Shown here piece by piece: positions 8,487 to 17,706 of a DNA stretch of 58,264 bases. Location of the stretch: contig NZ_CAJHBU010000022.1 in NCBI RefSeq assembly GCF_904846715.1, positions 1-58,264 on the forward strand, read 5' to 3'. This DNA is from Psychrobacter vallis (lineage in GTDB: Bacteria > Pseudomonadota > Gammaproteobacteria > Pseudomonadales > Moraxellaceae). Position 1 is the first letter of the stretch. Every line of letters begins with the position of its first letter. The position numbers and the translations under genes were made by a program. The notes below the pieces were generated by a model, which did not search any database, was not told the origin of the DNA, and was given only the letters and a program-made list of their open reading frames with translations.

Positions 8487-9866
8487 ATGAGCCAACACGA
8501 CAGTTCATCCACCGCGCAAGCTGCAAACGATACTGCCGCTGCACCGAACCATAAAATGCGTCATAAGCCACCACACTACGAACGCACTGATGATATGCGA
8601 GTGGTAGTCACAGGTATGGGCGCCATTACCCCGCTTGGTCTAGACGTAGATAGCTCATGGGCAAGCCTACTTAATGGTGATAGCGGCATTGCCACCATTA
8701 CCCACTTTGATGCTGCGAACTACCGTGCGCAAATTGCAGGCGTCGTCAAAGACTTCGATGCCAAGCAATATATGAGTGCCAAAGACGCACGCCGCTATGA
8801 TGATTTTATTCATTATGGTATTGCGGCTTCTGCCATGGCGTTAAAAGACGCCGGATTTATCGATGAAGTAAGTGCTGCTGATGCCCCTGTAAAAGGGGTA
8901 GATCAAGAGCGTTTTGGCATTATCTTAGGGTCAGGTATTGGCGGTATTCAGACCATCGAAAGCAGTCGCGACATGCTACGTGAAAAAGGCGCTACCAAAG
9001 TATCTCCCTTTATCATTCCAGGCTCTATCGTCAATATGGCTGCTGGATTGGTCGCCATCAAGCACACGTTAAAAGGCCCGAATCTCGCCACATCAACGGC
9101 TTGTACCACCGCTACCCACGCTATGGGTTTGGCAGCTAGGTTAATTGCTTATGGTGATGCTGATGTCATGCTAGCTGGTGGCAGTGAAAAAGGCTCAAGT
9201 CCACTTGGTATGGCAGGTTTTGGTGCCATGCATGCGCTGTCGACTCGTAATGATGAACCAAGCAAAGCATCACGACCCTTTGATAAAGACCGTGACGGTT
9301 TTGTGCTTGGTGATGGTGCTGGCATGGTAGTTTTAGAGAGTCTCGCCCATGCCAAAGCGCGCGGTGCCACGATACTTGCTGAACTGGTCGGCTTTGGTAT
9401 GAGCGATGATGCCAGTCACATTACCTCACCCCCAGAAGACGGTAACGGGGCAGCCAGAGCTATGCGCAATGCCTTGACTGATGCGGGTATCGATCCTTCC
9501 GCTGTTGGTTATGTCAACGCACACGGCACAAGCACACCAGCGGGTGATGTTGCTGAATCGATTGCCATTGAAACCGTGTTTGCACCAGTAAAAGACAGTA
9601 TATTGGTGAGTTCAACCAAATCTATGACGGGCCATTTGCTGGGTGCTGCGGGTGGTGTTGAAGCCATATTTACCGTACTCGCCCTACAGCATCAACATGT
9701 GCCACCAACCATTAACTTGGACAATGTTGAGGACAACTGTAACCTCGATTATGTGGCCAACCAATCGCGTAAAGTTGACAATCTACAGTATGCCGCATCC
9801 AATAGCTTTGGCTTTGGCGGTACCAATGGCTCATTGATATTTGCGCGCTGGCCTATCAGCCATTAA
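8487..9866 (+). CDS. fabF: Beta-ketoacyl-ACP synthase II
   Basis: FabF elongates acyl-ACP with malonyl-ACP in fatty acid synthesis and influences unsaturated acyl chain length. The catalytic triad is visible: Cys206 (TSTACTTATH), His in VNAHGTSTPAGD and His in MTGHLLGAAGG. The chosen ATG (8487) follows AGGA at good spacing; a longer frame from 8442 has none. This gives 459 residues, with a polar N-terminal tail of about 36 before MRVVVTGMGA. Other fab genes are not adjacent, so this may be a second, stand-alone copy. The unit ends at the hairpin at 9936-9973. Confidence 0.95.
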   Translation: MSQHDSSSTAQAANDTAAAPNHKMRHKPPHYERTDDMRVVVTGMGAITPLGLDVDSSWASLLNGDSGIATITHFDAANYRAQIAGVVKDFDAKQYMSAKDARRYDDFIHYGIAASAMALKDAGFIDEVSAADAPVKGVDQERFGIILGSGIGGIQTIESSRDMLREKGATKVSPFIIPGSIVNMAAGLVAIKHTLKGPNLATSTACTTATHAMGLAARLIAYGDADVMLAGGSEKGSSPLGMAGFGAMHALSTRNDEPSKASRPFDKDRDGFVLGDGAGMVVLESLAHAKARGATILAELVGFGMSDDASHITSPPEDGNGAARAMRNALTDAGIDPSAVGYVNAHGTSTPAGDVAESIAIETVFAPVKDSILVSSTKSMTGHLLGAAGGVEAIFTVLALQHQHVPPTINLDNVEDNCNLDYVANQSRKVDNLQYAASNSFGFGGTNGSLIFARWPISH

Positions 9867-9935
9867 CCTATAAAAATTTGCAACGCAAGTCGTTGTAACG
9901 TTGGTGTCAGATTTGCTACGTTTGTCCACTTGCAG

Positions 9936-9973
9936 CCCCTTATCGTACTTGCGTATGATAAGGGGTAATTTTT
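9936..9973 (+). terminator. Terminator after fabF, abutting the next gene
   Basis: CCCCTTATC (9936-9944) pairs with GATAAGGGG (9957-9965) and is followed by TAATTTTT. It ends only 9 bp before the next start codon, so it either terminates fabF or lies in the leader of the following gene. Confidence 0.75.
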
Positions 9974-9982
9974 GGAACATTT

Positions 9983-10864
9983 ATGGACGATACCATGTCA
10001 AGCTACTCATTTTCTCATCAGTTTTACCAGCGCTGGACGTGTGCGCCCGAACCTATTCGCGCTGCCATCACCCAAGAGCTAAAAGACATCACCACCCTAT
10101 TGCAAAATGACACGCCATTTGAAAGCTTTGTGTTTAACACTCATGATTTAGACGCTCATGTCGATGAACTTTATGAAAATCATGAAGCCGAACAAGCGAT
10201 TGCTAAAGCCATCGCTGACAAACACGCGCAAGATCAAGCGGCGGCCGAAAAACAGCGTTTAGAAGAACAAAAAAGACAGGCAGTAGAGGATGATAAGCGC
10301 AAAGAAAAAGCTAAGTTAGAAGAAGCCAGACTTCATGCAGAAACAGAAGCTGCGCAGAAAAAACAAGAGCAAGAGGCACAGCCAGTCAGGGAGAAAAACA
10401 ACGGCGATGAAGCAGGTGCCGCTATTGATAAGATAAATGCGGATAGCTCTACTATTATTAATAGTACCGCAAATAATAGTGCCGCAAAAGCCGATTCTGA
10501 AAGCACTTCTGTCGAAAGCAGCTCTGACAATAAAACCATTAGCGAACATGCCAATACTGTTGGCAATAGTAGTGTTGACAGTACTCACAATGATAAAAAC
10601 ATTAAAAATGATCACAGTATTACAGCGATCAATGCTAAAGCCAGTGCAGCGATCAGCTTGGCCGTAAAAGATGCAAAATTAAGTGCCACTCATCAAGAAT
10701 TAATCCGTGAATTAGAAATGCAGATTGATGATTATCTAAGCGATCAGATGATGCTGATGTCTGAAAACTTAAAGTCTTGGTTACGTGCCGAGATGACTCA
10801 GCATTTAAACGAAAAAAATGCATCAGCAGCTAATGAAGAAGTCACTAAGAAAAATAGTCATTAG
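9983..10864 (+). CDS. Coiled-coil, low-complexity protein of unknown function
   Basis: I do not recognise this 293-residue soluble protein. Residues 1-60 form a compact helical region with several aromatic residues. Residues about 65-130 are a charged Ala/Glu/Lys/Gln coiled coil, and about 140-215 a Ser/Asn/Asp-rich disordered linker. Residues about 230-280 form an amphipathic helix region (LEMQIDDYLSDQMMLM...LKSWLRAEMTQHL). This head-coil-linker-helix layout suits a scaffold or polar adaptor, but that is speculation. The start at 9983 follows GGAA. It may depend on read-through of the fabF hairpin. It is convergent with the M24 peptidase gene. Confidence 0.7.
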   Translation: MDDTMSSYSFSHQFYQRWTCAPEPIRAAITQELKDITTLLQNDTPFESFVFNTHDLDAHVDELYENHEAEQAIAKAIADKHAQDQAAAEKQRLEEQKRQAVEDDKRKEKAKLEEARLHAETEAAQKKQEQEAQPVREKNNGDEAGAAIDKINADSSTIINSTANNSAAKADSESTSVESSSDNKTISEHANTVGNSSVDSTHNDKNIKNDHSITAINAKASAAISLAVKDAKLSATHQELIRELEMQIDDYLSDQMMLMSENLKSWLRAEMTQHLNEKNASAANEEVTKKNSH

Positions 10865-10885
10865 TCATTAGCGACTCTTTAATAC

Positions 10886-11023
10886 TGTAGTCAAAATGCC
10901 CTAAAAACGCTACGGTACTGCTGCTATCAATTTTTCTTGCTTGCTGTGCCGTTGCTGCCAGAGGCTTCAAAAAATTGATAGCAGCAGGGCGTGATGTATC
11001 GATATTACTTTTCACTGACTATA
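10886..11023 (+). repeat. TATAGTC element, full copy E
   Basis: 138-bp copy from TGTAGTC to GACTATA. Arms CTGCTGCTATCAATTTTT and AAAAATTGATAGCAGCAG are perfectly complementary, although their sequence differs from copies A-D. Core is GCTTGCTGTGCCGTTGCTGC. Confidence 0.88.
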
Positions 11024-11072
11024 CAATTGGACTAAAAAATTGTTAAACCTTTAGACAATAAAAAATACATAC

Positions 11073-11109
11073 TAAAAAGCCCCGTTCCTTAATGAACGGG
11101 GCTTTTTAG
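11073..11109. terminator. Bidirectional intrinsic terminator
   Basis: TAAAAAGCCCCGTTC and GAACGGGGCTTTTTA form a perfect GC-rich stem with T-tracts on both strands. It lies between the convergent coiled-coil gene and the M24 peptidase gene. Confidence 0.92.
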
Positions 11110-11151
11110 TTGGGCTTAAAAGAAAATCGGTTTGGCTTAGATCAGTTTGAA

Positions 11152-12969
11152 TTAGATGGCTTTTGTACGTTCAGTTAGCCACTCAAATGCTGCGCCATCA
11201 ACGCGATCTTTTAGCTCTGCATAAACTTGGCGATGATACTCATTGAGCCAGTCAATCTCTACTTGATCTAACAATGACGGTTCAATCAAACGCGTATCAA
11301 TTGGGCAGTAAGTGATGGTTTCAAAATGTAAGAAATCACCAAACTCTGTCTCCGTAGGGCTGGCTACTCGCGTATTGACGACCAAGTTTTCGATACGAAT
11401 GCCCCATTTTCCCTCACGGTATAGACCTGGCTCATTACTAGAAATCATGCCAGCTTTCATGGCGCGCTCTTTTGGAGTACTGGCACTATAAGCAATGACT
11501 TGTGGGCCTTCATGCACGTTCAAGAAATAGCCAACACCGTGACCAGTACCATGACCATAATCCATCTGGGCTTGCCACAGTGGCGCACGGCAAATCGCAT
11601 CAATTAATGGCGACGCGATACCATCAGGGAAATGAGCACGCGCCAAGGCAATATGCGCTTTTAGTACCGTGGTAAAGTCACGTTTGTGCTCGCCATTTAC
11701 GTGTCCGATTCCGACCACACGCGTGATGTCAGTCGTGCCATTTTGATACTGCGCGCCTGAATCAATCAGCAATAACCCGCCTTCACCTTCATTCACATCA
11801 AGGTAACTAAATTTTTCTGGCGTCGCACGGTAATGTGGCAATGCGCCATTTTCATTAAACCCTGCGATGGTTGGAAAACTTGGCGACACATAATGCGGTT
11901 GCTGGCTCCGTACTTCGATGAGCATGCTATCCACATCCAACTCACTCAAACGCTCACCATTATCAAGACGTTGCTCAAACGTGGCAAAAAACTCACATAA
12001 AGCCGCCCCGTCTTGACGCATGGCTTCACGAACATGGTCGATATCCGCCTCAGATTTCACAGATTTAAGCAACGTACTTGGCGCCATTTGTTCGATAAAG
12101 CCCACATCATCGACCATTTTTGATAGCGTACCCACTGCCACTTTACTTGGATCTAATAATAGCAAGTCTGCTGGTGTCAGCGCAGCCAATGCTTCTTGTA
12201 CAGACTCGTAAGCAGCAAGCGTGATACCGCTGTCATGTAAGCTTTTGGCAACGTCAGCACCGACTTTATTACTATCGACAAACAAGGTCGCCCTGTCTGC
12301 ACTAATCAGCATGTGCGCCAAAAATACTGGATTGTAATCAACATCAGCACCGCGCAAGTTAGTCAACCAAGCGATGTCATCTAAGCTCGACAGTAAATGA
12401 TGCGTTGCTCCTGCTTCTGCCATACCGGCACGCACCGCTGCAAGTTTCGATGTGGCTGATTGCGAAAGAAACTGTTCATCATGGGGATATAATTTGGCAA
12501 CTGGTAGCGCTGGACGATCCGTCCATATCTCTGTCAGTACATCACGCTCAGTGATTAAGGTAATATCAGTTGCATCAAACGCATTTAACAGTCGATCTTG
12601 CTCAGCGATAGACAGGACATTGCCATCGATGGCCACGCTATCACCTTCTTGTAAATGCTCAGCCAACCAATCAATATGGTTCGGCTGACCGGGGGCAAGC
12701 TTCTCCAAACTGATACCTGTACCCTCTAGCTGGTCAGCGGCATGTACCCAATAACGGCTGTCCGTCCACAGACCTGCAAAGTCCGCTGTCGCGACCAACG
12801 TACCCACTGAGCCCGTAAACCCTGACAACCAAAGTCTTGCCTGCCAATACTCTGGTAGGTATTCGGACAAATGCGGATCTGCAGACGGTACGATAATTGC
12901 CGTTAGGTCTTGTGCAGCCAGAGTCTGACGCAGTCTATCGATACGATCATGGATGGTTTGTTTGTTCAT
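11152..12969 (-). CDS. Xaa-Pro aminopeptidase, M24 family (ApP1-like)
   Basis: This metallopeptidase removes N-terminal residues preceding proline, in the cytoplasm. The 605 residues match the large three-domain ApP1 type rather than E. coli PepP (about 440): two creatinase-like N-terminal domains, then the pita-bread catalytic domain. Metal ligands are visible in LLIDSGAQYQNGTTDITR (two Asp), GHGTGHGVGYFLNVHEGP (His), SSNEPGLY and GIRIEN (two Glu). The start follows AAGGAAA. Together with the adjacent peptide transporter it suits peptide scavenging, but a terminator-like stem separates them. Confidence 0.92.
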   Translation of the reverse strand: MNKQTIHDRIDRLRQTLAAQDLTAIIVPSADPHLSEYLPEYWQARLWLSGFTGSVGTLVATADFAGLWTDSRYWVHAADQLEGTGISLEKLAPGQPNHIDWLAEHLQEGDSVAIDGNVLSIAEQDRLLNAFDATDITLITERDVLTEIWTDRPALPVAKLYPHDEQFLSQSATSKLAAVRAGMAEAGATHHLLSSLDDIAWLTNLRGADVDYNPVFLAHMLISADRATLFVDSNKVGADVAKSLHDSGITLAAYESVQEALAALTPADLLLLDPSKVAVGTLSKMVDDVGFIEQMAPSTLLKSVKSEADIDHVREAMRQDGAALCEFFATFEQRLDNGERLSELDVDSMLIEVRSQQPHYVSPSFPTIAGFNENGALPHYRATPEKFSYLDVNEGEGGLLLIDSGAQYQNGTTDITRVVGIGHVNGEHKRDFTTVLKAHIALARAHFPDGIASPLIDAICRAPLWQAQMDYGHGTGHGVGYFLNVHEGPQVIAYSASTPKERAMKAGMISSNEPGLYREGKWGIRIENLVVNTRVASPTETEFGDFLHFETITYCPIDTRLIEPSLLDQVEIDWLNEYHRQVYAELKDRVDGAAFEWLTERTKAI

Positions 12970-13150
12970 AAGAGGTTTCCTTATTTATTTTGGAAAATAG
13001 CACTAAAAAATAGAACGGTGAGGCGACTATGGATAGTCGTCTTATTTGAACATGACAAATTAGGATTGATATTATTGTAGTAGAACATCATTAGATGTTT
13101 GGGCAGAAATACAGCTTTCAATGATTTCAAAGAAAACTCTCACCAAGCAA

Positions 13151-13188
13151 AATAATAAAACGCGCTACCAGTCATGGTAACACGTCTT
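13151..13188 (-). terminator. Probable terminator of the peptide transporter gene
   Basis: ACGCGCTACCA and TGGTAACACGT pair imperfectly. On the minus strand the stem is followed by TTTTATTATTTT, about 60 bp after the transporter stop. Confidence 0.6.
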
Positions 13189-13248
13189 ATCATTTGTCAG
13201 TGTCTTATGCCGTACACATACCTAACGACTGACCAAAAGCACTATTCA

Positions 13249-14811
13249 TTAACTGACTTGATCCGCCTGTTCGCTTTTTTTCAGCATATTATTGATAGGT
13301 TTTGCTAATACCAATAGGATGACAGCGGTCACAACCAAAAAGATCGTCATGGTAGTAAACAGTGTCGGTAAGCCTTCGATTTTGTCGGCTGAGACATGAC
13401 CACCAAAAAAAGCCGCGACCAAATTACCCATTGCAATAGAAGCAAAGAACAGCCCCATCATCTGGCCTTGCATGCCTGTTGGCGCAAGTTTCGTCATAGA
13501 AGACAGACCAACCGGACTGAGCGCTAATTCACCCAGCGTCAGCAATAATAGACTGCCTACCAACCATAAAGGTGAAGCCAAACCACCATCGCTGCCCAAA
13601 ATGCTTTTTGAGGCAAAAATCATCAGCGTAAAGCCTGCGGCCGCGAGTAGCATACCAAGCGCAAACTTTGCCATACTGCTCGGTTCAAGACCTCGATTAC
13701 CAAGCTTGACCCAAATGATACTCACAATAGGAGCCAATATTAAAATAAACAAAGGATTCAATGACTGGAACCAAATACTTGGTATCTCAAAACCTAAGAC
13801 ATTTAGATCGGTATAGCGATCGGCAAATAAGTTAAACGACGTGGGCTGCTGCTCAAAACTTGACCAAAATAGCGTCGAGCCAATGATAAGAATAAAGCAA
13901 ATAAGCAAGCGCAATTTATCTGTCTTATCTAAGCGCGGTGAGATAAACATAATAGCAAAATATAGAATAACTACGGCGGCGATGATATAGGTCATATACT
14001 CCGCAACCATCTGCGGGTTGAACGAGACCATACCGCTTGATACCAACAGCACGAGTGCTGCCAGTAACGCCACAAATCCTGTGACCCAACGACCAACGTT
14101 TTTATAACGGTCATTGGCGTGCTCCCACTCGGCAGTGATACCTTTGGCTTGTGCATAACGCGTTAAATTCTTTTGTGCGGAAAAACGGTAGATCAATAGA
14201 GATACCAGCATACCCAAACCACCGACACCAAAGCCTGCGTGCCACATGCCCTTTTCTTTAAATATCCCAACGATAAGCGCGGCCAATAGTGCCCCAATAT
14301 TGATACCCATATAAAACAAAGTAAAACCGCCATCACGGCGCACATCACCTCTAGGATACAAGGCACCAACCATGACTGAAATACAGGTTTTAAACAATCC
14401 TGAACCCAGTACAATACATATTAAACCAACAAAAAATAGCGTCATGCCAAACATAGCGGATAACGCAATACACAAGTGACCAAGAGCAATGATGATACTA
14501 CCCCACCACAAGGCACGTTCTTGACCGAGCCAGTTATCTGCCAACCACCCACCCGGTACAGCGGCTAAATACAATGAACCCGCAAAAATACCGTAGATAG
14601 CCGAAGCGGTTACTTCGTCAAAGCCAAAACCGCCGCTACCAACTGTCGCAACCATAAAGAGTACTAATAGCGGACGAATACTATAATAAGAGAACCGTTC
14701 CCACATTTCAGTAAAAAACAGCGAACGTAATGGCTTGGGATGTCCCATAAAACCATTGTCTAGTGCTTCCAGCTCAGCCGCACTAGCCTCTGATTTTGCT
14801 TCTGTATTCAT
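13249..14811 (-). CDS. POT family proton-dependent peptide transporter
   Basis: This is a 520-residue inner-membrane major facilitator of the POT/PTR family, importing di- and tripeptides with protons. The family signature FYMGINIGAL is present, as are an early ERFSYY segment and GWLADNWLG. About fourteen hydrophobic segments are visible, the usual number for bacterial POTs. The start at 14811 follows AAAGGA. It lies downstream of the aminopeptidase gene's promoter side and on the same strand, but appears separately transcribed. Exact substrate range is not predictable. Confidence 0.93.
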   Translation of the reverse strand: MNTEAKSEASAAELEALDNGFMGHPKPLRSLFFTEMWERFSYYSIRPLLVLFMVATVGSGGFGFDEVTASAIYGIFAGSLYLAAVPGGWLADNWLGQERALWWGSIIIALGHLCIALSAMFGMTLFFVGLICIVLGSGLFKTCISVMVGALYPRGDVRRDGGFTLFYMGINIGALLAALIVGIFKEKGMWHAGFGVGGLGMLVSLLIYRFSAQKNLTRYAQAKGITAEWEHANDRYKNVGRWVTGFVALLAALVLLVSSGMVSFNPQMVAEYMTYIIAAVVILYFAIMFISPRLDKTDKLRLLICFILIIGSTLFWSSFEQQPTSFNLFADRYTDLNVLGFEIPSIWFQSLNPLFILILAPIVSIIWVKLGNRGLEPSSMAKFALGMLLAAAGFTLMIFASKSILGSDGGLASPLWLVGSLLLLTLGELALSPVGLSSMTKLAPTGMQGQMMGLFFASIAMGNLVAAFFGGHVSADKIEGLPTLFTTMTIFLVVTAVILLVLAKPINNMLKKSEQADQVS

Positions 14812-14951
14812 AACTTTATTCCTTTAAAGACCACTGTATTGATGACCAAACCCCTACTTATAGCGACGAGCGGTCGTATAGGCGCATTATTGTTTCACTT
14901 GGTTATAAGCAAGTAAAGAAAAAGTTTGGTAATGATTACACAAATACCCAC

Positions 14952-14988
14952 AAAAAAACTCGCTCCCATCACTGGAAGCGAGTTTTTT
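14952..14988. terminator. Intrinsic terminator, T-tracts on both strands
   Basis: AAAAAAACTCGCTCC and GGAAGCGAGTTTTTT form a stem. On the minus strand it ends the unit of the acidic membrane protein (stop at 15112). The rest of the 300-bp gap to the transporter gene holds nothing else recognisable. Confidence 0.85.
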
Positions 14989-15111
14989 GACATCATGGTC
15001 ATAACACGATCATACTCAAGCTTTAAACAAAGCAGCAGGTTCTCGCTTTATGAAAAATTTAAGTGTTTAAACGACAAGCGCACTGTCATGAACAATAACT
15101 TCATCATAACG

Positions 15112-15570
15112 TTATTGAGCAACTGCTGTATCATCGGCAGCATCACCTGCATCTAAATCACCATCCGCTTGCTCAGCGGTTAAATCCGTATCAGCAACCG
15201 CAGCTTGGCTAACAGTACCAGAGGCCGTTGCTGTGCCAGCTAGGGCGGCAACCACGGCACTATTATCAGTATCAGCATCTGTGGCTGGGGTGACGGTCGC
15301 ATCTGCAGCAATATCAGTCGCTACGGCAGCAGTATCTGCATCTGCGGGTGCTGCTTCAGAATCGGCTGGTGCCGTATCTTCGGCGGCAATGACTTCTGCT
15401 TCATCAGCCGCAGCCGATGCTTCGGTCGTCTCAGCAGTGATATGTTCGCCTGCTGGACGCAAAAATGCAGAAACACCAATAAGTAAGACAATACCTAAAA
15501 ACAAGACAATGCCGCCTAGAGTAAACAACAGCTCTTTCTTTGGATTATTATTGACGATACCTTCTGACAT
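15112..15570 (-). CDS. Single-pass membrane protein with acidic Ala-rich tail
   Basis: Function is unknown. This 152-residue protein has one hydrophobic segment at about 14-36 (LLFTLGGIVLFLGIVLLIG), after a short KK-bearing N-terminus. It continues as an Ala/Asp/Glu/Thr/Val-rich, strongly acidic tail that is almost certainly disordered. By the positive-inside rule the tail is probably periplasmic. The chosen ATG (15568-15570) has AGGTGGA upstream; a GTG start at 15588 would place that site inside the coding region. Low-complexity tails of this kind vary fast between strains. The small lipoprotein at 41541-41912 has a similar composition. Confidence 0.7.
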   Translation of the reverse strand: MSEGIVNNNPKKELLFTLGGIVLFLGIVLLIGVSAFLRPAGEHITAETTEASAAADEAEVIAAEDTAPADSEAAPADADTAAVATDIAADATVTPATDADTDNSAVVAALAGTATASGTVSQAAVADTDLTAEQADGDLDAGDAADDTAVAQ

Positions 15571-15679
15571 ACCTGATCCACCTTGCACAAAATATTTGAA
15601 ATATTGGCCTATTATATCGCAATTTATACCGATTTGTTAAAACCCTTAAGTATTTAAAGGATTTATTATCGACAATTTT

Positions 15680-15729
15680 TACTAGGGCGTGTTGAACTGG
15701 TATATCGTTTTTATATTGAACTCACTATA
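15680..15729 (+). repeat. TATAGTC element, core-deleted remnant
   Basis: CTAGGGCGTGTTGA leads into GAACTGGTATATCG and then the element right end TTTTTATATTGAACTCACTATA (15710-15729 in part). The hairpin core is missing. It lies 27 bp after the lnt stop. Confidence 0.6.
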
Positions 15730-15756
15730 TCGGCTTTTATGATAGATACTCACAGC

Positions 15757-17340
15757 TTATTTTACCTGTTTACCCAAACGTGCTGATCTCACCGTACGCT
15801 TGCCAAAATAGCTCAAAATAAGCAACAACGCCATGACGAACAAGATAGGATAATTGCCAAAACGCATAAAAGGGGTATTACCAACCCGTGCCTGAATATC
15901 ACCGCGTAATACCGTACGCTCAAACTGCGGTGCACGCTCGACGATGCGGCCTTTATGGTCAATGATAGCCGTTACACCCGTATTGGTGGCTCGCATAAAC
16001 CAGCGGCCATTTTCGAGCGCGCGCATTTGCACCATTTGTAGATGTTGCAACGGACCTGCGGACGTGCCAAACCAAGCATCGTTAGAAATAGTCAGTAAAA
16101 AATCCGTACCAATCGCATTCTTCCGAGTGGTATCTGGATACGCCACTTCATAACAGATGGCAGCACCTAGATTGTGGCCTCGCACACGCAGCGGTGACTG
16201 CTCATCACTACCACGGCTATAACTCATGATGTCTTGGCTACCCGCTAGGTTTGGTAGAATGTCTAGCACCCCTTCGAAAGGAATATACTCACCAAACGGC
16301 ACCAGACGTTGTTTTTTATACAGTCCTTCTGCTTGTGCGCCCAAGGCAATCACACTGTTGTAAAACGGTGGATATTTATCCGTACTGGCATTAAACGCTG
16401 CCTCATCCTTATAAGGAATACCCGTCACCCAAGTGGTGTCAGTTTCTTTGGCCATTTTGACCATTTCATTGATAAAACCAACCGCTTCCGTCTGGAACAT
16501 CGGAATCGATGACTCAGGCCATAGGATGATGTCCCGTCCCCACTCTGTACTGGTTAAGGTTGCATAGATTTTTAGCGTTTCTATTTGATACTCAGTGAGC
16601 CACTTCAAATCTTGAGGAATATTACCTTGGATCAACGACACGGACAAATCAGGCGTGCCTTTGGGCTTCGTCCATTGCGGATTGATCAGCCATAACGCAG
16701 AGCTAATGACCAACAAAGCCAGCGCAGGAATCATATAACCGCTGCGGCGGCGTAACAGCTCAACCACACTGGCAGCCAATAACACGGCAACAAAGGAGAC
16801 GGCAAAGACGCCAGCGACAGGTGCTAGTGAAGATAACCAATACTGCTCAGTGAAAGCGTAACCCACGAACAACCACGGAAAACCAGTAAATAGCCACGTT
16901 TTCATCCACTCTTGTAAAATCCAGAGAGCCGCAAACGATAATGGCTGCTTACCGACCACGCGATTAAAGAGTAAGGCCAAAAAGCCGTGGAACAACCCCA
17001 TGCCCAGACCCATCAAGGCAATCATAATCAGGGCAAGCCATGCGGGCGTATTACCATAGACATGGATAGAGGTATATAACCAAAATGCGCCCACACACCA
17101 CAGCCCTGTACCATAAGACTGACCAATAAGAAAGGCGCGTTTGCCACTCATCTCAGGCATCAGTAACGCATATAAAATAGCCGGTGATACCAATGCTAAT
17201 GGCCAAAAATCATAAGGCGCAAGTGCAAACACAAAGACAGCGCCAGCCAGCAAAGCAATGAGTAAAGTCAGCGCCATAGGTAAACCCTTTGGCTTAGCGG
17301 GGTTTAGACGTTTTTGCAAATCAACAGTAGACAGACGCAT
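15757..17340 (-). CDS. lnt: Apolipoprotein N-acyltransferase
   Basis: Lnt adds the third acyl chain to the N-terminal cysteine of lipoproteins at the inner membrane, which allows sorting to the outer membrane. The 527 residues begin with a hydrophobic multi-pass domain (to about residue 215) followed by a periplasmic carbon-nitrogen hydrolase domain. Catalytic Glu (LWPESSIPMF), Lys (KKQRLVPFGEYIPF) and Cys (GAAICYEVAYPD) are visible. A last hydrophobic segment and a basic tail close the protein. The start at 17340 has a weak ribosome site; Met22 is an alternative. It is downstream of the ybeX-like gene, as in E. coli, but an intrinsic terminator intervenes. Confidence 0.95.
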   Translation of the reverse strand: MRLSTVDLQKRLNPAKPKGLPMALTLLIALLAGAVFVFALAPYDFWPLALVSPAILYALLMPEMSGKRAFLIGQSYGTGLWCVGAFWLYTSIHVYGNTPAWLALIMIALMGLGMGLFHGFLALLFNRVVGKQPLSFAALWILQEWMKTWLFTGFPWLFVGYAFTEQYWLSSLAPVAGVFAVSFVAVLLAASVVELLRRRSGYMIPALALLVISSALWLINPQWTKPKGTPDLSVSLIQGNIPQDLKWLTEYQIETLKIYATLTSTEWGRDIILWPESSIPMFQTEAVGFINEMVKMAKETDTTWVTGIPYKDEAAFNASTDKYPPFYNSVIALGAQAEGLYKKQRLVPFGEYIPFEGVLDILPNLAGSQDIMSYSRGSDEQSPLRVRGHNLGAAICYEVAYPDTTRKNAIGTDFLLTISNDAWFGTSAGPLQHLQMVQMRALENGRWFMRATNTGVTAIIDHKGRIVERAPQFERTVLRGDIQARVGNTPFMRFGNYPILFVMALLLILSYFGKRTVRSARLGKQVK

Positions 17341-17706
17341 AGCAGGTATCCAAGACTATATTTCCCAAAATGTTAAAGCTTCAGTATTCAGGCAAAAGCC
17401 AAGCCAAAGCGAACCGTATCATCTTTTATATCGTATTCAATCCCAATCCCGAAAATCAGAGTAGCAAAAAAATGCAAGTACTACACATGGTAGGCTAAAC
17501 GAGTTTGACCCCGCTAAGCGTATTTTTTGGGTTTGGTATAAAAATAAAATTCGCCCATGATACCAGCCTAATCTTATCAATGGGTAAAATTGCGTAGCAA
17601 AATCCCAATGGCCAAAATAAAAAAAACACGACCGCAATCGTGTTTTTTAAATCTATTCATCAGCTGTAAAGATCTATTAATCAGTTAGAAAAATAGTATC
17701 GACGAA
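17341..17706. other. Intergenic between ybeX-like gene and lnt
   Basis: The 366-bp gap contains the terminator at 17616-17648 and otherwise AT-rich sequence that presumably holds the lnt promoter. No gene or repeat copy is recognised. Confidence 0.5.
17616..17648. terminator. Terminator between ybeX-like gene and lnt
   Basis: AAAAAACACGA and TCGTGTTTTTT form a stem with T-tracts on both strands. It ends the minus-strand ybeX-like transcript before lnt. Confidence 0.82.

Noticed and set aside
10316..10615. Hydrophobic antisense open frame opposite the coiled-coil gene
   Set aside because: Its apparent membrane segments are the complement of Glu/Lys/Asn-rich codons; a known artefact of such sequence.
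8487..10864. Fatty acid or secondary-metabolite gene cluster around fabF
   Set aside because: No other fab, acyl carrier or tailoring gene is adjacent; fabF stands alone.
14926..15156. 76-codon plus-strand open frame in the gap before the acidic membrane protein
   Set aside because: It runs through a strong terminator stem and overlaps the 3' end of the opposite gene; its sequence has no protein-like signature.
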